Source: Cephalopachus bancanus
Taxonomy: Eukaryota > Chordata > Mammalia > Primates > Tarsiidae
Reading direction: 5' to 3'
Length of the DNA: 64,000 nt
Assembly: GCA_027257055.1 (NCBI GenBank)
Contig: JAPVLO010000039.1
Coordinates: 5,362,501 to 5,426,500 of the forward strand
The notes beneath the pieces were generated by a model that saw nothing but the letters and a program-made list of their open reading frames with translations, did no database searches and was not told the origin of the DNA. Each line of letters begins with the position of its first letter. Position 1 is the first letter of the stretch. The translations under genes were made by a program, and so were the position numbers. This document shows positions 1 to 59,679 of the stretch, piece after piece.

Positions 1-834
1 GCCAATCCACAGGCTCTCTCGTTTCTCTTTGAAGAGGAGGTAGAGCCTTTAGGAACTACTAGAGCCAAACAACCTCAGCTGAGCACCAAGGAGGGACTCA
101 ACCCTGACAAGCCTGTGTCCAGGGGAACAGGGAGCCTGAGACCCAGGTCCTGTGCTAGGCGACCACTGTCCCACACACTCCTGTCTACCCAGCCCTGTCT
201 CATTGTGTGTTTCTCTCCATGTCTCTGTGTGTCTCTGTGTCTCTCTTCCTGTCTCTGTCTCTATGTCTCTGTGTTTCCCTGTCTGGCATCTCTCTCCATG
301 TCTCTGTGTATCTCCATGTGTCTCTTCCTGTCTCTGTCTCTACGTGTCTGTGTTTCCCTGACTGGCATCTCTCTCCACGTCTCTATGACTCTCTGTCCCT
401 CCATCTCTCCCTTCAGGTCCCTGAAGCCAGAGCTCCACCTCTCCTGTCTCCTGAAGCAAGGTCGACCTGGAAGGTCCCTGGGAGGAAGTCTGCTGGGCCA
501 TTTACCGAGTCCCCTTGCCCAGGCCCCAAGGCTGTCTGCCGAGCCCTGAAACCAGCATCTTGTGAGGGAGAGAGCCTGGCTCTATCACCAGGACCCACGG
601 AGCCCCTGGCTCGAGGCGCTCACCACGGCGGCACCCAGCAACGTCACAGGCTCTTGCTGTGGCAGAAGCAACAACAATCCCAGCCACTAACACCCCTGGG
701 ACCCAGCCTGGTCACCTCAATAATGCCTCATAGCGGCCCCCAGGGACCATGCCTGCCTACCTGACAGATAGTCTGGGGCCTGGGCTCTCGACCCCCCTCT
801 GCCCTCTGCCCCCTGCAGGCGAGGTGGCACTTAC
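1..834 (-). other. MGRN1: MGRN1 intron 11 (partial)
   Basis: Contains the CT-rich low-complexity tract at 200-420 (described separately). The rest is unique intronic sequence. The next MGRN1 exon was looked for on the minus strand and not found. Confidence 0.85.
200..420. repeat. TCTCTG-type low-complexity tract with two 79-bp tandem copies
   Basis: Irregular tctctgtgtc repeats. Within them a 79-bp unit starting tctcttcctgtctctgtctc occurs at 242-320 and again at 321-399 with a few substitutions. The long open frames across it reflect only the CT bias. Confidence 0.9.
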
Positions 835-41100
<40,266 letters not shown>

Positions 41101-41420
41101 GGTGCGCGGTGCTGCCGGGACGGGGCCGAGACGGGGGCGGCGACGGCGTCCTCACGCGGACATGGCACTGACCAGGCCACTCGGACGCGCGTCGACGTCC
41201 GCGGCAGCGCCTGGGCTTCGAGCCCCCACCCCCGGCTCGGCCCGGGCCTGACGCCACGGCGGCCCTCCACCTCCCGCGCCGAGCATCTCGGGAAATGAAG
41301 TCCTCTCGCCGCCAGAGAAGCCGGGATGCGGCGCGGGGAACCGCCTGCAAACTACAACTCCCGGGAGGCTCTGCGCCCAGGCCCGCTGACGTGTTTGCCA
41401 AGTGCTCCCGGACAAACCAA
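41101..41420 (-). promoter_or_regulatory. MGRN1: MGRN1 CpG-island promoter and 5' UTR region
   Basis: A CpG-dense block, which together with exon 1 and the start of intron 1 spans about 40,790-41,330, surrounds the MGRN1 start codon. There is no TATA box at a fitting distance, so dispersed initiation is expected. A ZNF143-like ACTACAACTCCC element lies at 41,351-41,369. The exact start site cannot be fixed from sequence. Confidence 0.75.
41351..41369 (+). promoter_or_regulatory. ZNF143/THAP11-like motif, MGRN1 promoter
   Basis: actacaactcccgggaggc matches the first half of the ACTACAnnTCCCAGnATGC promoter element; the second half is diverged. It lies about 250 bp upstream of the MGRN1 ATG. 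Confidence 0.5.
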
Positions 41421-42605
41421 ATGGACACGAATCCAGAGGGAAGGAACCATTAACCGCACGGCAGATCGTCCGCCCCTCTGCGTTCCAAGCGCAGCACGAA
41501 GTTTTTAAATCCTTAGTCTCTTCATCTGTTGATATATAGACTCTTCGAGGGACCCAACTTCTTTCAGTTGCCCCCGCTCTGAAATATATCCCTGAGCCCC
41601 TGTGGCTCTCCCCACTTCCCAGGGCTTGTCTCCTGCCCCGACAGCAGAGGGCACACCTTTACCTGCCACCCAGAAAGAGCCGGAGCGGGATCCAAGCTCA
41701 CCTGAAGCCGTGCTCGCAGAGGATGCAAAGAGCCTGCTTTTAGCCTTTGCCAGAACTCAAGGCATCTCTCCGGCCCCACGCCCAGAAGGATCACTTTGAA
41801 AGCATCATTTTACAACTTCTACTGAGGTTGACTTCTCCCCATTTTACACACGGGGAAACTAAGGCACAAAGTAGGGTGGGCCGCATATAATGTGCTGAAG
41901 ACAAGTTTGCAAGAATCAGGGTCAGGATTAAAACCTCAGTTTGCAAGATGTTTCCTGAATTTTGACCCACAAGCAACTCTATGAGCCGACCCAGTGAGGA
42001 GAAGGGGAGAGTAATCGACTTTTAACTACTATTCAGTTCAGAAACTGGGATTCTGAAAAGAATGATTTCCCTAGTCAGCAGCTGGGAGAGCATCAGCAGG
42101 CTAAGAGTCTCAGATGGTAAATTCACCACAGTCTACATTAGAATGCATGGGGCCAGAGTCCAGGATGTAGCCTTCCTATTGTCAAGGGATCTTGGGAAAC
42201 CAAATGAATTAGGGAGCTGAGAGACTTGTGTGAGCATGGGGAAAGTCCAGGTCCTGGAGAAGCCTGATTACATCTCCCTGCCCCTCAACCAACATCCACA
42301 TTTACGGAGCACGCATTGTGTGCCAGTCATCATGCTGACGGCTTTGCACATACTCTCTCATTTAATTCTCTGATGTAGGTTGTACTTTAGTTACTAATTT
42401 ACAGAAAAGTGAGGCTCAGAGAAGTGAAATGCCCAACTCAGGTTGCATAGTAGATAAGTGGAAAGGCTGAAATCACTGCTCTAATCTCAGCACTTCCTTG
42501 CCTCCCCAGAGACCCGCTTTTGCCTCCAGATGAATGAGTTTGAAGACACCCCCACCCAGTATCTCTCTTTCCTTATTTTACGTTTCTCTCCACTGACTCA
42601 CATGA

Positions 42606-43406
<801 letters not shown>

Positions 43407-43529
43407 TAGAGCTGTGGCCTCGCGGTGTTCTCAAAGACCTCCCAGCAATATTTTTCTAGGCTTATCCACACCCAGGTAGATGACAAGTCCTTCCTGATGT
43501 GGTCCAAGTTCCACTATCAACATCTGGGG

Positions 43530-43960
43530 TGATTCATTTATTTATTTGACAAGTATTTATCATGCAACTACATGTGACAGGTGAAGAGCCAGGTAACAGG
43601 CATTGAATGATGAAACAAACTATGCCTGTAGCCTGCAGGCTAGTAAGGAAACACACAAAAAAGGGTAACAAATATATAATTCCAAAATATGATGGGTGTT
43701 CTGCAGGGATGGATTGAGGTGTAATAAAGCAACAGGAGGGAAATAATATTGATAGGGAAGTCAGGAAAGGCTTCTTTGAGGTGACAGTTAAGCCAGTACT
43801 TGAAATACAACTAACAGGCAGCCAGGCAAACTGTGAGCGGGTTGGCTGCTCCAGGTTCTAGGAAGGGAGAACAGCATGGGCAAAAGCCCTGAGGCGGGGA
43901 AGAACTGAGCATGGTCCAGGGCTAGAATCAAGTGAGGTGGAGACAGCAGAATCACAGGTC
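43530..43960 (-). mobile_element. L2 LINE fragment
   Basis: attcatttatttatttgaca, gtcaggaaaggcttctttga, gggcaaaagccctgaggcgg follow the L2 3' consensus in reverse. Confidence 0.75.
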
Positions 43961-44832
43961 AGAAGGAAGGTAGGCCAGATCTCAAGCCCCTCAGTCAGCC
44001 AGCATTGAGTTCTCTAAAACATAAAGACAGACCCTGGGGACTGCTCATCGCTTCCTGGTCCCTCGAGTCTAGATTTCTTCTCCAGCCTTCCAAGAGGGCA
44101 GGATCCTGGCCTGTTGTGCTCCCAGAGCCAAGCTTGCCCATAGGACAAGCTCCCAGCTCTAACCCGAATCCCCTGAACCCTGACTTCTCTCCCAAGCCTT
44201 TGAGCTATCTCAGTGCTCCAGCCTCCCCACCACAACCCTACCCCTCAACCCCAGGATGTTTCAGGCCCTGTTCACTACTCCCCCCGTTGTCCCCCTCCTG
44301 CCACCCAATGGGAGAGCCCCTGGCAGAATCGAAGGACCCAGTTAGGCGCCCCACCCTGGGGCAGCTGCCTTCATTCAATCCAATTCCGACTTCCCTGTAA
44401 CCAGACACACCCAGAATATAGCCTAATTCGACTGGGCCTCTCCGCCACCATCTGGTCTTCACATTGCCACAACTACAGTGATCCTAATGCAAACACGGGA
44501 TCAGATCTATGCAAACACTTCAGTGGCATTTAACCAGCTCCCCAGGGCCGGTGTCTGCTTCCTTAGGGCACGTACCATGCTTCCAAAGCTGCATTTGTTC
44601 TTGAGATTTCTGACATTTGCCCCCCCTAGCCGTGGGCACAGCTACCCAAACCTGATTTGTCGCCTACAGCCAGGTCAGACCCAGGCACAGAGAAAGATCC
44701 CAACAGGGTCTCAACGAATGAAACTGGGGCCAGGGAGTGCGAGGAGCAGAGCGAAGGCTACTCAAAGCTGGGGCGACCCCGCCTCGCCATCCCCGGCCGC
44801 TAGAAGTCTGCAGGGGCCCCACACGCGGCACG

Positions 44833-45105
44833 CGACGTCAACCGGAAGCAACATGTGCGGAGCTGTAAACACAACCCGCCTCGCCCCATCCCCCCAGCCC
44901 CGCCCCCGCCCGCCACGTGACGCGCCCCCGCCCTCCCCGACCCAGTGCCCGCCCCGCTGCCGCCTCATTGGGCGACCAGCTTTGTTTACCTTATATGGCC
45001 AGGTCCTAACACCTCACGGCTGCCTATTGGCCAAGGCGCGGCCTCACTCAGTGACGTCACCCAGGACAAAACGAGGCAAATAAATAGGGGCATTCTGGGA
45101 ACCGG
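44833..45105 (+). promoter_or_regulatory. Promoter-like cassette with ETS, E-box, CCAAT, CArG, CRE and TATA-like sites
   Basis: In order: CRE-like cgacgtcaa about 44,833; ETS accggaagc 44,841; E-box cacgtg 44,914-44,919; GC boxes around 44,900-44,960; inverted CCAAT attgg 44,967; perfect CArG/SRE ccttatatgg 44,989-44,998; a second inverted CCAAT attgg 45,026; palindromic CRE tgacgtca 45,052-45,059; TATA-like aaataaatag 45,078-45,087. The CRE-to-TATA spacing points to a plus-strand start near 45,105-45,115. That is about 820 bp upstream of the UBALD1 ATG, so this could be an alternative UBALD1 promoter, an enhancer, or the promoter of an unannotated transcript. Confidence 0.6.
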
Positions 45106-45599
45106 AGTTCGGGGCTGCTCCGGAACTGGCTCCGCGGGGTCCTGGCACCCGCACGTCGAAAGCCGAGATTTCCGGCAAAGAGCACGAGATTTTGCGTGGG
45201 AAAGTTCTGCTGGGAAGGCGACCTCTAGGCACTAGAGACTGGCGGCCTCGCCAGCCTGCCCCGGGTGCCTCCCCGTTCCCAGGCGGTCCTCGGGCCTACT
45301 GTGGGGCAGTTTCCGCGCCACGAGTGGGCGATGCGAGATTGAGCGGGGGAGACCCGGAAGGCTCTTTGAAGGCGGTGACTTCGAGCAGAGTTTCGAAGGG
45401 TGGATTCACTCATTCTTTCATTCACTAAACGAGTATTTGCGGGCCCCTACTGTATGCCAGGCCTTGGGGGCCTTGCAGCCTAATGCAGCCAATTTGGGCC
45501 CAGATTCCTAGGTCTCCTCTCCAAGGATGCGCCTGCTGACACGTGTGATGCCACCCCAAAGGGTTTCGGGGTCCCAGGGTCTTGGCAAAGATTCCTGCG
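45106..45599 (+). other. GC-rich stretch between the cassette and the UBALD1 promoter
   Basis: If the cassette starts transcription, this would be its first exon. There is no convincing ORF. An L2-like tail lies at 45,410-45,475 (tcattcactaaacgagtatt, then atgccaggcctt). Confidence 0.5.
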
Positions 45600-45685
45600 G
45601 CGCTTATACAGGTCTGTGGCCCACTCCTAGGCGGGCCCGGAGCGGGCCGCGCTCTGGCCGGAGCGCGCGGCGGAAGCGCCGAGGG

Positions 45686-45704
45686 ACTACATCTCCTAGC
45701 ATGC
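45686..45704 (+). promoter_or_regulatory. ZNF143/THAP11-like motif 1, UBALD1 promoter
   Basis: actacatctcctagcatgc is a near-consensus match to ACTACAnnTCCCAGnATGC (one mismatch, t for c). Confidence 0.7.
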
Positions 45705-45759
45705 CCCGCGGTCCGGGCGGCCCGGCGGGGTCCGGTGCGCGCGGCGGCGGCGTCGGGGG

Positions 45760-45778
45760 ACTACATCTCCCAGCCCGC
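45760..45778 (+). promoter_or_regulatory. ZNF143/THAP11-like motif 2, UBALD1 promoter
   Basis: actacatctcccagcccgc matches the 5' part of the same element. It starts 74 bp after motif 1, about seven helical turns, in the same orientation. Confidence 0.6.
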
Positions 45779-45861
45779 CCCGCGCGGCGCCGGAGCGAGG
45801 CGCGGCCGGTGAGTCAGAGCCGCACAGTAAATATTTGTATTAGCCGGAGCCGGCTCGCTAA

Positions 45862-51087
<5,226 letters not shown>

Positions 51088-54000
51088 GGGAGGCCCCTCC
51101 CCCCTCCCGGAGGCCAGGGCCCTGTGGGGCGGGGGAGAGGATGTCTCCGCGGGTCGCTTCACCCCTTCTCTGTCTGCACCCCCATTCCCTGGAGCCCCGG
51201 AGGGGAGAGTGTGGACTCTAGCCAGGCAGGGACACATCTCACGCCAGCACACCAGGTGCTCGCACACATGTTCATGGAAGCAAGGCACAGCCCTCACCGC
51301 GTGGATGTGGTTCAGCGTGTTTCGGGTGCCTGGTGGACAACTTCAAGAGCAAACAGCCTTCCTGCGAGTACTCACCCACCCTAGCCTGGGGGTGCTGTGG
51401 AGAATGGCCCAATGGGGACGCTGCTGGCTCCCAGCTCAGAGCTTCTTGGGGCCACGGGCCTCGCTCCTCCCTCGGGAATGCAGAGCCTTCTCCGCATGTG
51501 TGCGTGTCGCCGTGTCTGTGTATTTATATGTATGTTCTCTTCAAGAAGCAACCTAGTTTATGGGGCAGCTGGACTTTGCATGTTAAAGTGAGCCCCAAGC
51601 TCCTTGGCCGCCGCCCTCTCCCCACTGCCCTGCCTCTCCCCCCCTCCTCAGCAGCATTGTTGTTCCTTGCAGAGAAAAGGATCATGGGAAACTCCAGGAC
51701 TCTTCCCATCCATCCCCCAGCCTGCCTGCTGGGGCTGCCTGCATGCCTCCCCCAGAGCCCAGGGTACCTGGGATCCATTTCCTTTCCCTCTTTTAATGAA
51801 AGAGAAGAAAACCTCCAAACCACCGCCAGACTCTGTGGTCTTGCCTTGTGTCCTAGGCTTTTCTGCCCACTGGCTCCATGGGGGCTGCCCAGAGCACAGG
51901 GCCACCCCCGTCTCCTGGGCTCCTCACTGCCGCTGCCTGTTGCTCTTTTTAGCCACAACATGCTCTGGTCTCCCGCCCATCCGAGGCTTTTTCCCATGAA
52001 GTTAAGTTCCTGGCCTGTGTTCCCAGAATCCCACTCTTTCCGCCCACCCCTCCCCCTGCTCAACTGGGCAGATCCTGACCCCAGTTACGAGTCAGGGCTG
52101 ACAACTGCCTTCCGTCTTCCCAGGCTTCACATCAGGATCTTTCTTCTCCTATGGCTGGACTCTCAGCCCAGCCTCCAACAGACACTGGGTGGGGCAGGGC
52201 CTGTCCAGATGGCAGGCTGGGAAGCAGACCCAGGACTAGCTAGGTTGGAGGACAAGACCAGGGCAGAGTGCTGCCTGGCAACCAGGTTGGTAGGTGATGG
52301 GTCCTGAGCTGCTCCCTGAGCCTGGTTGGAGCAGGCGCCTGCCAGGGCCACCCACAATGAGCTGGGGCAGCTTCGGGAGGTCATGTTCTCAGTCTCACGC
52401 CCCTCTGGAGTTAGGCCAGAAGGAAGGCTGGGGCCTCCCACAGAGCTCAGCTCAAACTCCCTAATCTAGGACAGTGCCAGCCCTCATTCAGTTGGTGCCT
52501 GGGTGCGAGGGTTCCTCCCATTTCAGAAGGTCCTGTGCCTGCTTGGCATCCCGGCACTGCCTGCCCACTGCTTCCGCTCCCAGGGCTGCACAGTGCTTTC
52601 TGGGTGAAGATGCCTCATGCTCTTGCTGTGCCAGTACCTGGCATCCTCTTCCCCGCTGGAGCCTGCACAGGCTTGTTGACGAAGCCCACCTGCATGGCTG
52701 CGCACTGACTAGATGTCACTGAGAACTGACTGCTAGACCCCCACTTGAACTGCTGCCTGTGACCTGGGAATGTGTCCACCTGGAAACACACCTTTCCAGG
52801 GATGCCCATGTCACAGGAGAGGCAGGAAAGGGAGGGCATCAGCCTCTTGGGTCTTCACTCAGCAGCTTTTCCTTTCTTTGGGATGTTAGAAATTCTCAGG
52901 AAACTGCCACGCCCGCCTTCCAAGGCCCAGACCTTGTCCTCCACCCTAGCTGGTCCTGGGTCTGCTTCCAAACCTATCATCTGCAGTGGGAAAAGTGCTT
53001 TGCAGGGTGGTATTTGGGGTAATCGTGTGAGTTGAGTGTCTAGGCTCCCAGTGGGCAGGTGGCTGGGGTGGCTGCAGCTATTGGCCACACAAAAGGGAGT
53101 GCATGGTCTAGGATTCTGCACAGTGGGGGCTAGGGAGTGCCCGTTAATATCTTCAACACTCATTGGATCCCTGGGGTGCCTGACATGGACCACAGCCTTG
53201 TTATTCAAAGTGTGGGTCCCCAACTAGCAGCAGCACCCGAGAGCTTGTTTGATTCAGGGCCACAGCCCCCAGCCCAGGCTCCCAAGTCCAAATATGACTC
53301 TAGCAGGAGCCCCTAGTACCAGATGGACATCAGAGCTTAGAACGGGTCCCTCATAGCATCTTTGCTAAGTACTGGGGCCAAGGATGTCCATTTCTGTTTC
53401 TGGGGCCACTGTGGCTAGGCCTAGAGGTCCCAGGTGGTCACATTAAGGGAGGTGCGGACTTGAGCTTCCTGTAGATCCAGCTTTTTGAACATGGGTGTTG
53501 TTGACATTGGGGCTGAATCTGTTGGCAAAGAGAGCTGTCCTGTGTGCGCTGTGTGATGCCGAACAGTATCCCTGGATCTTACCCACTGAATCCAGTAACA
53601 GCCCCCAGTTGTGACAAAGATGTCTTCATACAGTGCTCATGTCCCCTGAGGGCACAGCATGGTCTCCTGGGAGTAAAAAATGGTAAATCGCAGGTCCCTG
53701 GGACTCACCACATCAGAATCTCTGGGGAGACCGACCCCTCCCCTGGTGGGTCAGATGGTAGTGGTCGGTTTGTGACTATCCTGAAGGGCACTCCATGGTG
53801 CAGTTTAGAAAAGTGAATTTGGTGGTGTCAGTTGTACCTCAAAACTCTTAATAGAACTGAAACGGCTCCCTGATGATTTTGATGTGACCACTCAGCACAT
53901 CCCCCCATGGTGACTGGGAGCCACCAGGCTCATGGTCCCCAGACTGACAGAGTGTAAGTCTGTGGGGACTGGCCTCTCCCTTGAGGTAGCTGGAGGAGGA

Positions 54001-57000
54001 TTCCAGAATCTGAATTTTAGTAGGTGCCCCAGACATGGTGGGAACCTCTGGAGCCTTTGGGGGTGAGGCCAGGGCAGAGGCTGACAACACAAGCGTTTTC
54101 CAGCAGATGCGGAAACCATGCCTGTGGGCTCAGAGCCCCTGGTCTGGGAGTGTCTCAAGGACCAGGGAAAGGCTGCAATGTGTGCTGGGACTAACAAGGA
54201 AGGCCAAAATGGGCCCACAAAGATGCCATGTGCTCTAGAACCCCGGTGGGACTAAGAACCTGGAACCTTCCACGACTGATCTAATCCCAGATGCCCAAAA
54301 GCAAAACTAAAGGAGCTGGGATGACCTACTCCGTGTTCAAGTGTAAACCAGATGAAAAGCCAAGGTGCTGATGTTCTAACGGGACAGACTCAGGTATATG
54401 GCCCCTTCCCAGCTCCTCCTAGGAGCTGCCTAAGCCACACCTAGGAAAACCAGCCTCGTCCGTCAAGTTCAGCCTTGCCTGGTCTGGGTCATCCCCCCTC
54501 ATCTGCCAGACTTGACTTCTGTTTCCAAGATACTGTTCGCATCCACAAGGTTGCTCGTAAGCATGTGCTCAGAGCTCTGCGTGTCTGAGTCCTAAAGAGG
54601 ACACCGCAGCTCCTGGGAATGAGGCCTGGCCTTGCCAAGTGATAGCTGGCAGATGCACCTTCTGGTCTGCTGCTGGGGGTGGACATTCTCTTAGGTGTTT
54701 GCCAACCCACAGGCCCTGATGTGTGTGTGTGGCTTGCACACTGTGTTTCACTTTCAAAAAATGTTTGCCAACATTTTAAATCGAAGGTTTCTGTGAAAAG
54801 CCTCACTTCTGACTTACCTTGGAAAACTGGAATACTTGGCCCTAATTCCCTCAAGGCCACAACTGGCTGAAGCTGGCCGTCATGCCGGGGACACCGCCTG
54901 CCTATCCCTATCCCCCCCCCGGCTGCCACAGACGTGGGAGTCCAGCCCCTGCCTCTGAATCGGCTGGAGTCCCCGAGGGGCTCTTGTGTTCCACCACAAG
55001 CAGCCTTGGGAGGAAAGACCTGCTCAGCGGGGTGGAGCACCTGGCAGATGGGCAGCAGTGGGCTACTCCTGCAGACAACTTTAAAAAGAGACGGGCTTGT
55101 TCTTTCTGCTGCTCTTGGACCAGGGGGATGCTCCAAGGGCCACTGAGCATCCCCAGGGTCTGTCCAGTGGTCCAGCCAGGGTTCTCTGGGAACACTGTGG
55201 CCAGCCACAGAGAAGCAGGCTGTCCCTGAGGCTGGCTGCAGTGCCGGCCCCCAAACACAGGGGCAGCACAGCCGTGCCTGGAGGCCTCTGAGGGGCTTTT
55301 CAGAGCAGTCCCCTCACAGAGGATAGATGAGTCCTTTGAATCAAGTCTACTCCAGGGTGTGAGGGAGGCCTTCTGGGCTGGCCAAAGTGGAGACCTTTTG
55401 AAGCAAGGCTATTTCTAGTTCCTGCATGTGAAAAGGTTGTTGGGTTTTTTGGCCACAGCTTGTACTTGGACAATGTATGTATTTCAAATGAGCCTTAAAA
55501 GAACACAGCTCTTTTGGGGAGGGCAGGCGTTGGAGGACCCCTTCCAGGGTGATCGAGGTCTTGTCCATGACACAGCACGAGCCTCAGGGGAGGCTGTTAG
55601 CAATATCCTGCTCTGCTTCTGGGGCTGTTTCTAATCTCCTGGGAGTAACAGAGCTGCAGATCCTGGTGAGGCCACGCGTGAAGGGAGAAAGCGGGTGTGA
55701 GCAGAAAGGCTTTCTCGGGCGGTTATGAGGATGTTGGGAGGGTCTCTAGTGAGAACCCCCAATTCCATGGAGAGTCAGAGGTCAAGCCAGCCAAGATGGT
55801 GGTGGCAGGGCCGGCATGTGGTGATTCCCGTGTCGCTAAGACCCTGCACAGAAGGCCCTTCCCACGATGCCTGTCTGTCTTCAGCTGTCTGTCTTCGGGT
55901 TTGGGGTGCCTTTTTCAATGAGATCGTCTTGCTGGAACACATTCAGTTGTTTATACCTTGGGGTTAATGAGTTAGTGCTCTTTGAAGAGGAGAAAATGTT
56001 CAGAGACCTTTTACTTGCAGCAGTGGATTGTGGGACTGGGCCCAGTGTAGGGTGGTTGCCATGCAGCATGGCCTCCATTCAGGCAGCACCTTGAGGGGGA
56101 CCCTCTGCTCAGCACGAGGCCTCTACCCGCTTCCTCCCCTGCCCATTCCTGCAGCCCCTTGCACCCCCTCCCCACATGACCGATCCATCTCAGGAGGGCT
56201 GATCACCCCACTCCCTGTCCAGCCTGACCTTGCCGTGGCATCCTCATAGAGGAGGCTGGGCCCAGGCCTTCCGGAATCCCCACTCTGCTGACACAGCTGG
56301 TTCAGCTGCTTCTGCCCACACCCCAATGCCCCCTCCCTGCTTCAAGACCTGCAGGCCCCAACCTTCATGCTGAGATGGAGGGGTGGCTTCTGCCTGCAGC
56401 CCACCTGGGACCAGGCCAAAGACCAGCTCCCCCACCCCTCTCACCACGACCCGTGGACAGGACTGTCTTTGGGATTGCTCCCAGCTGTCCCGTGGGCTGA
56501 AGTACCCACCTTCCAAAGCACCCAAGAGGCCTGTTAGAATGCAGACTAGACCCACCCGGGCCCTCACCCCAGAAACCAAGTCAGGCACTGGCTTGAACCC
56601 CTGAGACATGTGCTTTGGAGGAGCCAAATGGGGACAGATGTGAGGGCTGTGAGGGAGAGTGGGGCCCAGCTGTGAGGAGCGGGGCTCACCTAGGTGCCGC
56701 CTGTCCACCATGGCCCGGCATGGGTGTCCCCCAGGAGTCCCCACCTCCCAGTTTAGCAGAGCTGGGGCCACACATCCCCAAAGTGGGAGAGGGGCTGGAA
56801 GTCGGGCCTCTGGTATTTGCAGGGCCCAGCAGGTTAGGCCTCCCAGCAGGGGCCGGGGAGCTGGGCCTCTCACTCTGTGACCCTAGGCCTGTCGAGCCTC
56901 CACTCCTGCCCCCTCGCCTGGAGGGATGACCTGCTGGTCCCACCTGCCCAGACAGAGCACAGCGAGACAGTCCCCTCAGCCATGATCAGAAAAGTGGAAG

Positions 57001-58126
57001 ATCTTATTCTGGGCAGAAGTTACCAAAAACATTCGTCTGTGATACGGGGGTGGGGTGGGCGGGGGTGCCCCAACAGTGTGCACAGGCACCCTGGACGGTT
57101 AAGTCCCCTGGGTCAGGAGGAGCTTGGCTCAGCCTTGAGGAAAGACAAGAGCAGTCAGGGGGTAGAGGGTTTGGAGTCGCAGGAGCTGAGCAAGGGGTCA
57201 TGGGGCCGTTCAGGAATAGGGCAGGCGTGTGCGTCCCTGGACTCCAACAGCCAAGCCCCCAGACAGTACTCTTCCCCTGGGCAGCCAGAGGAAAGCAAAT
57301 AAGAACCCCTCTCCAGCTCCCCTTGGGCAGCTCCCCGCATCCCCCAACTGCCTGATGCCATCCCAGGGACCCGGTGGACGCTGGGGCAGAGGGCAGTGGG
57401 AGATCAGGGTCATGCTTCGTCCCTGTGTGTGGGGACATAGTTTTAGTTTCTGAAATGGAATAGCACTGTCAGTAGTGCAGGAAGAGGGCAAAACTGGATG
57501 GAGTCGGGCGGGAAAGGGAAGGGGGGCGGGTCGTAAGGGCGGCAGGGAGGGGCAAATCGTCAGAAGGGAACGGAAGCAAGCCAGGAGGTCCCGGCCAGAC
57601 GAGGTGGCCCCAGCGAGGCCTCTGCTCTGTGCCAAGGCTGGCCACTACCTTGCCGCAGCAAGATGCTCTTGTCCCACCAAACGCATGGGCAGTGAGCACA
57701 GGAGCCAGAAAGACCCACAGGTGAGCAGCCACCAGCCTGGGAGGGACAGAGTAGCCCTGGAGTACTCCAGGGCATCACACCAGCTCCTGGTGGGTTAGCC
57801 AAGAAGAAGTAAACAATCAGATCTTGTAAAAACTCCAGTTCGTAACAGTAATTACTGGTAGAAACAGCATGAGATAAAAAAGGATGCACACAGTAAAATC
57901 TGGTTCCCAAGAGCAAGTTGGTCTTAGTAGAAATAATGGCCCCCAATAAAATGTACAGTGGTGGTACCTGTAATTACAACTGATTGTGATGAAATTGTTT
58001 CAGAAAATAAAAGGCAATGTGTTTTTAAATCCGCTCTGTGTTGCACTGAACATTGGTGAAGGAATGAAATTGGCTTGATGGAAAATTCACTCTAGAAAGC
58101 TATGCTGACATGAAAATGTGGAATGA
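51088..58126. other. UBALD1 3' UTR and intergenic sequence
   Basis: The 3' UTR start is clear but no AATAAA follows within about 6 kb (first plus-strand AATAAA at 57,948), so the 3' end is not assigned. MER5-like and other hAT-type fragments lie at 53,190-53,290, 53,480-53,650 and 53,690-54,060. The rest is unique and low in stop codons, hence several long spurious frames. Confidence 0.65.
53480..53650 (+). mobile_element. hAT-type MER DNA-element fragment
   Basis: gggtgttgttgacattgggg, gagagctgtcctgtgtgcgc, cccagttgtgacaaagatgt, tcatgtcccctga. Confidence 0.7.
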
Positions 58127-58127
58127 G

Positions 58128-58443
<316 letters not shown>

Positions 58444-58508
58444 TTATACACATAGAGTTAAAACAGCCACTGGGTCAACATGGGGTGTCTCATATGCAGA
58501 CCCCTCCC

Positions 58509-58960
<452 letters not shown>

Positions 58961-59679
58961 CTAAACTTCCCAGGGGTGACCCAAGACAAATGACACGGGA
59001 CATGTTTGCTGAAGTGGTGTGGATCGCCCAGGAGAGAACCTGGGGCTGGAGTTTGCAAATCTGGGCTCTGGTCCCAGCTCACCAGCTCTGTGGCCTTGGG
59101 CCACAGCTCCATGTTACTGAGCCTCAGCACTCTCTTCCTTGAAATGGGCTAACAGGACCTACCTTACAGGAGTTGGGATATGGATCACAGGAGATAAGGG
59201 GGAAAGTGCTTTGTAAACTGCAAGGTCGCCCCAAGGCCTGGCACATGGCGATATGAGCCGGAGGGGCTTAGTTTCCTCCCAACCTGCCTCAAGGGCCCCC
59301 CGAAGAGCCCCAAGGCAACAGGCAGGATCCTTCGTCCCACCCTGCAGCTGGGTGGTGGACCTCTGGAGACAGATGTGCCTGGCCCTGGAATGGCCTCGAG
59401 GCCAGGAAGCTCCCCCAAAGGGGACCCAGAACAGCTGGAGGGCCTGTGGCCCCAATTCCAGGTTCAGGGAACAGTGTGCTGGGTTGGGGCCTCCCTCAAG
59501 GGTTTCCCGGGGCTTTGGTGCCATGGACCGGAGACGGCCGGTGTACAGACACAGCGGGCAAGAGGTAGATGAGCAAACTGGAGAGCCCAGGTGGGTGGTG
59601 AGGAAATGGGATGAGACTAGGAGGGACCAGAGACCCTGCCAGAAGCCCAGATGGGCCGGGGTTGGGGTCAGGTACTCAC

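Noticed and set aside
115..764. Ser/Leu/Cys/Val-rich frames
   Set aside because: Translation of the CT-rich simple repeat.
51333..52307. 324-aa open frame, the longest in the window
   Set aside because: It lies downstream of the UBALD1 stop in DNA where other frames on both strands are also open (few stops). It shows no domain, no splice logic and no recognisable family.
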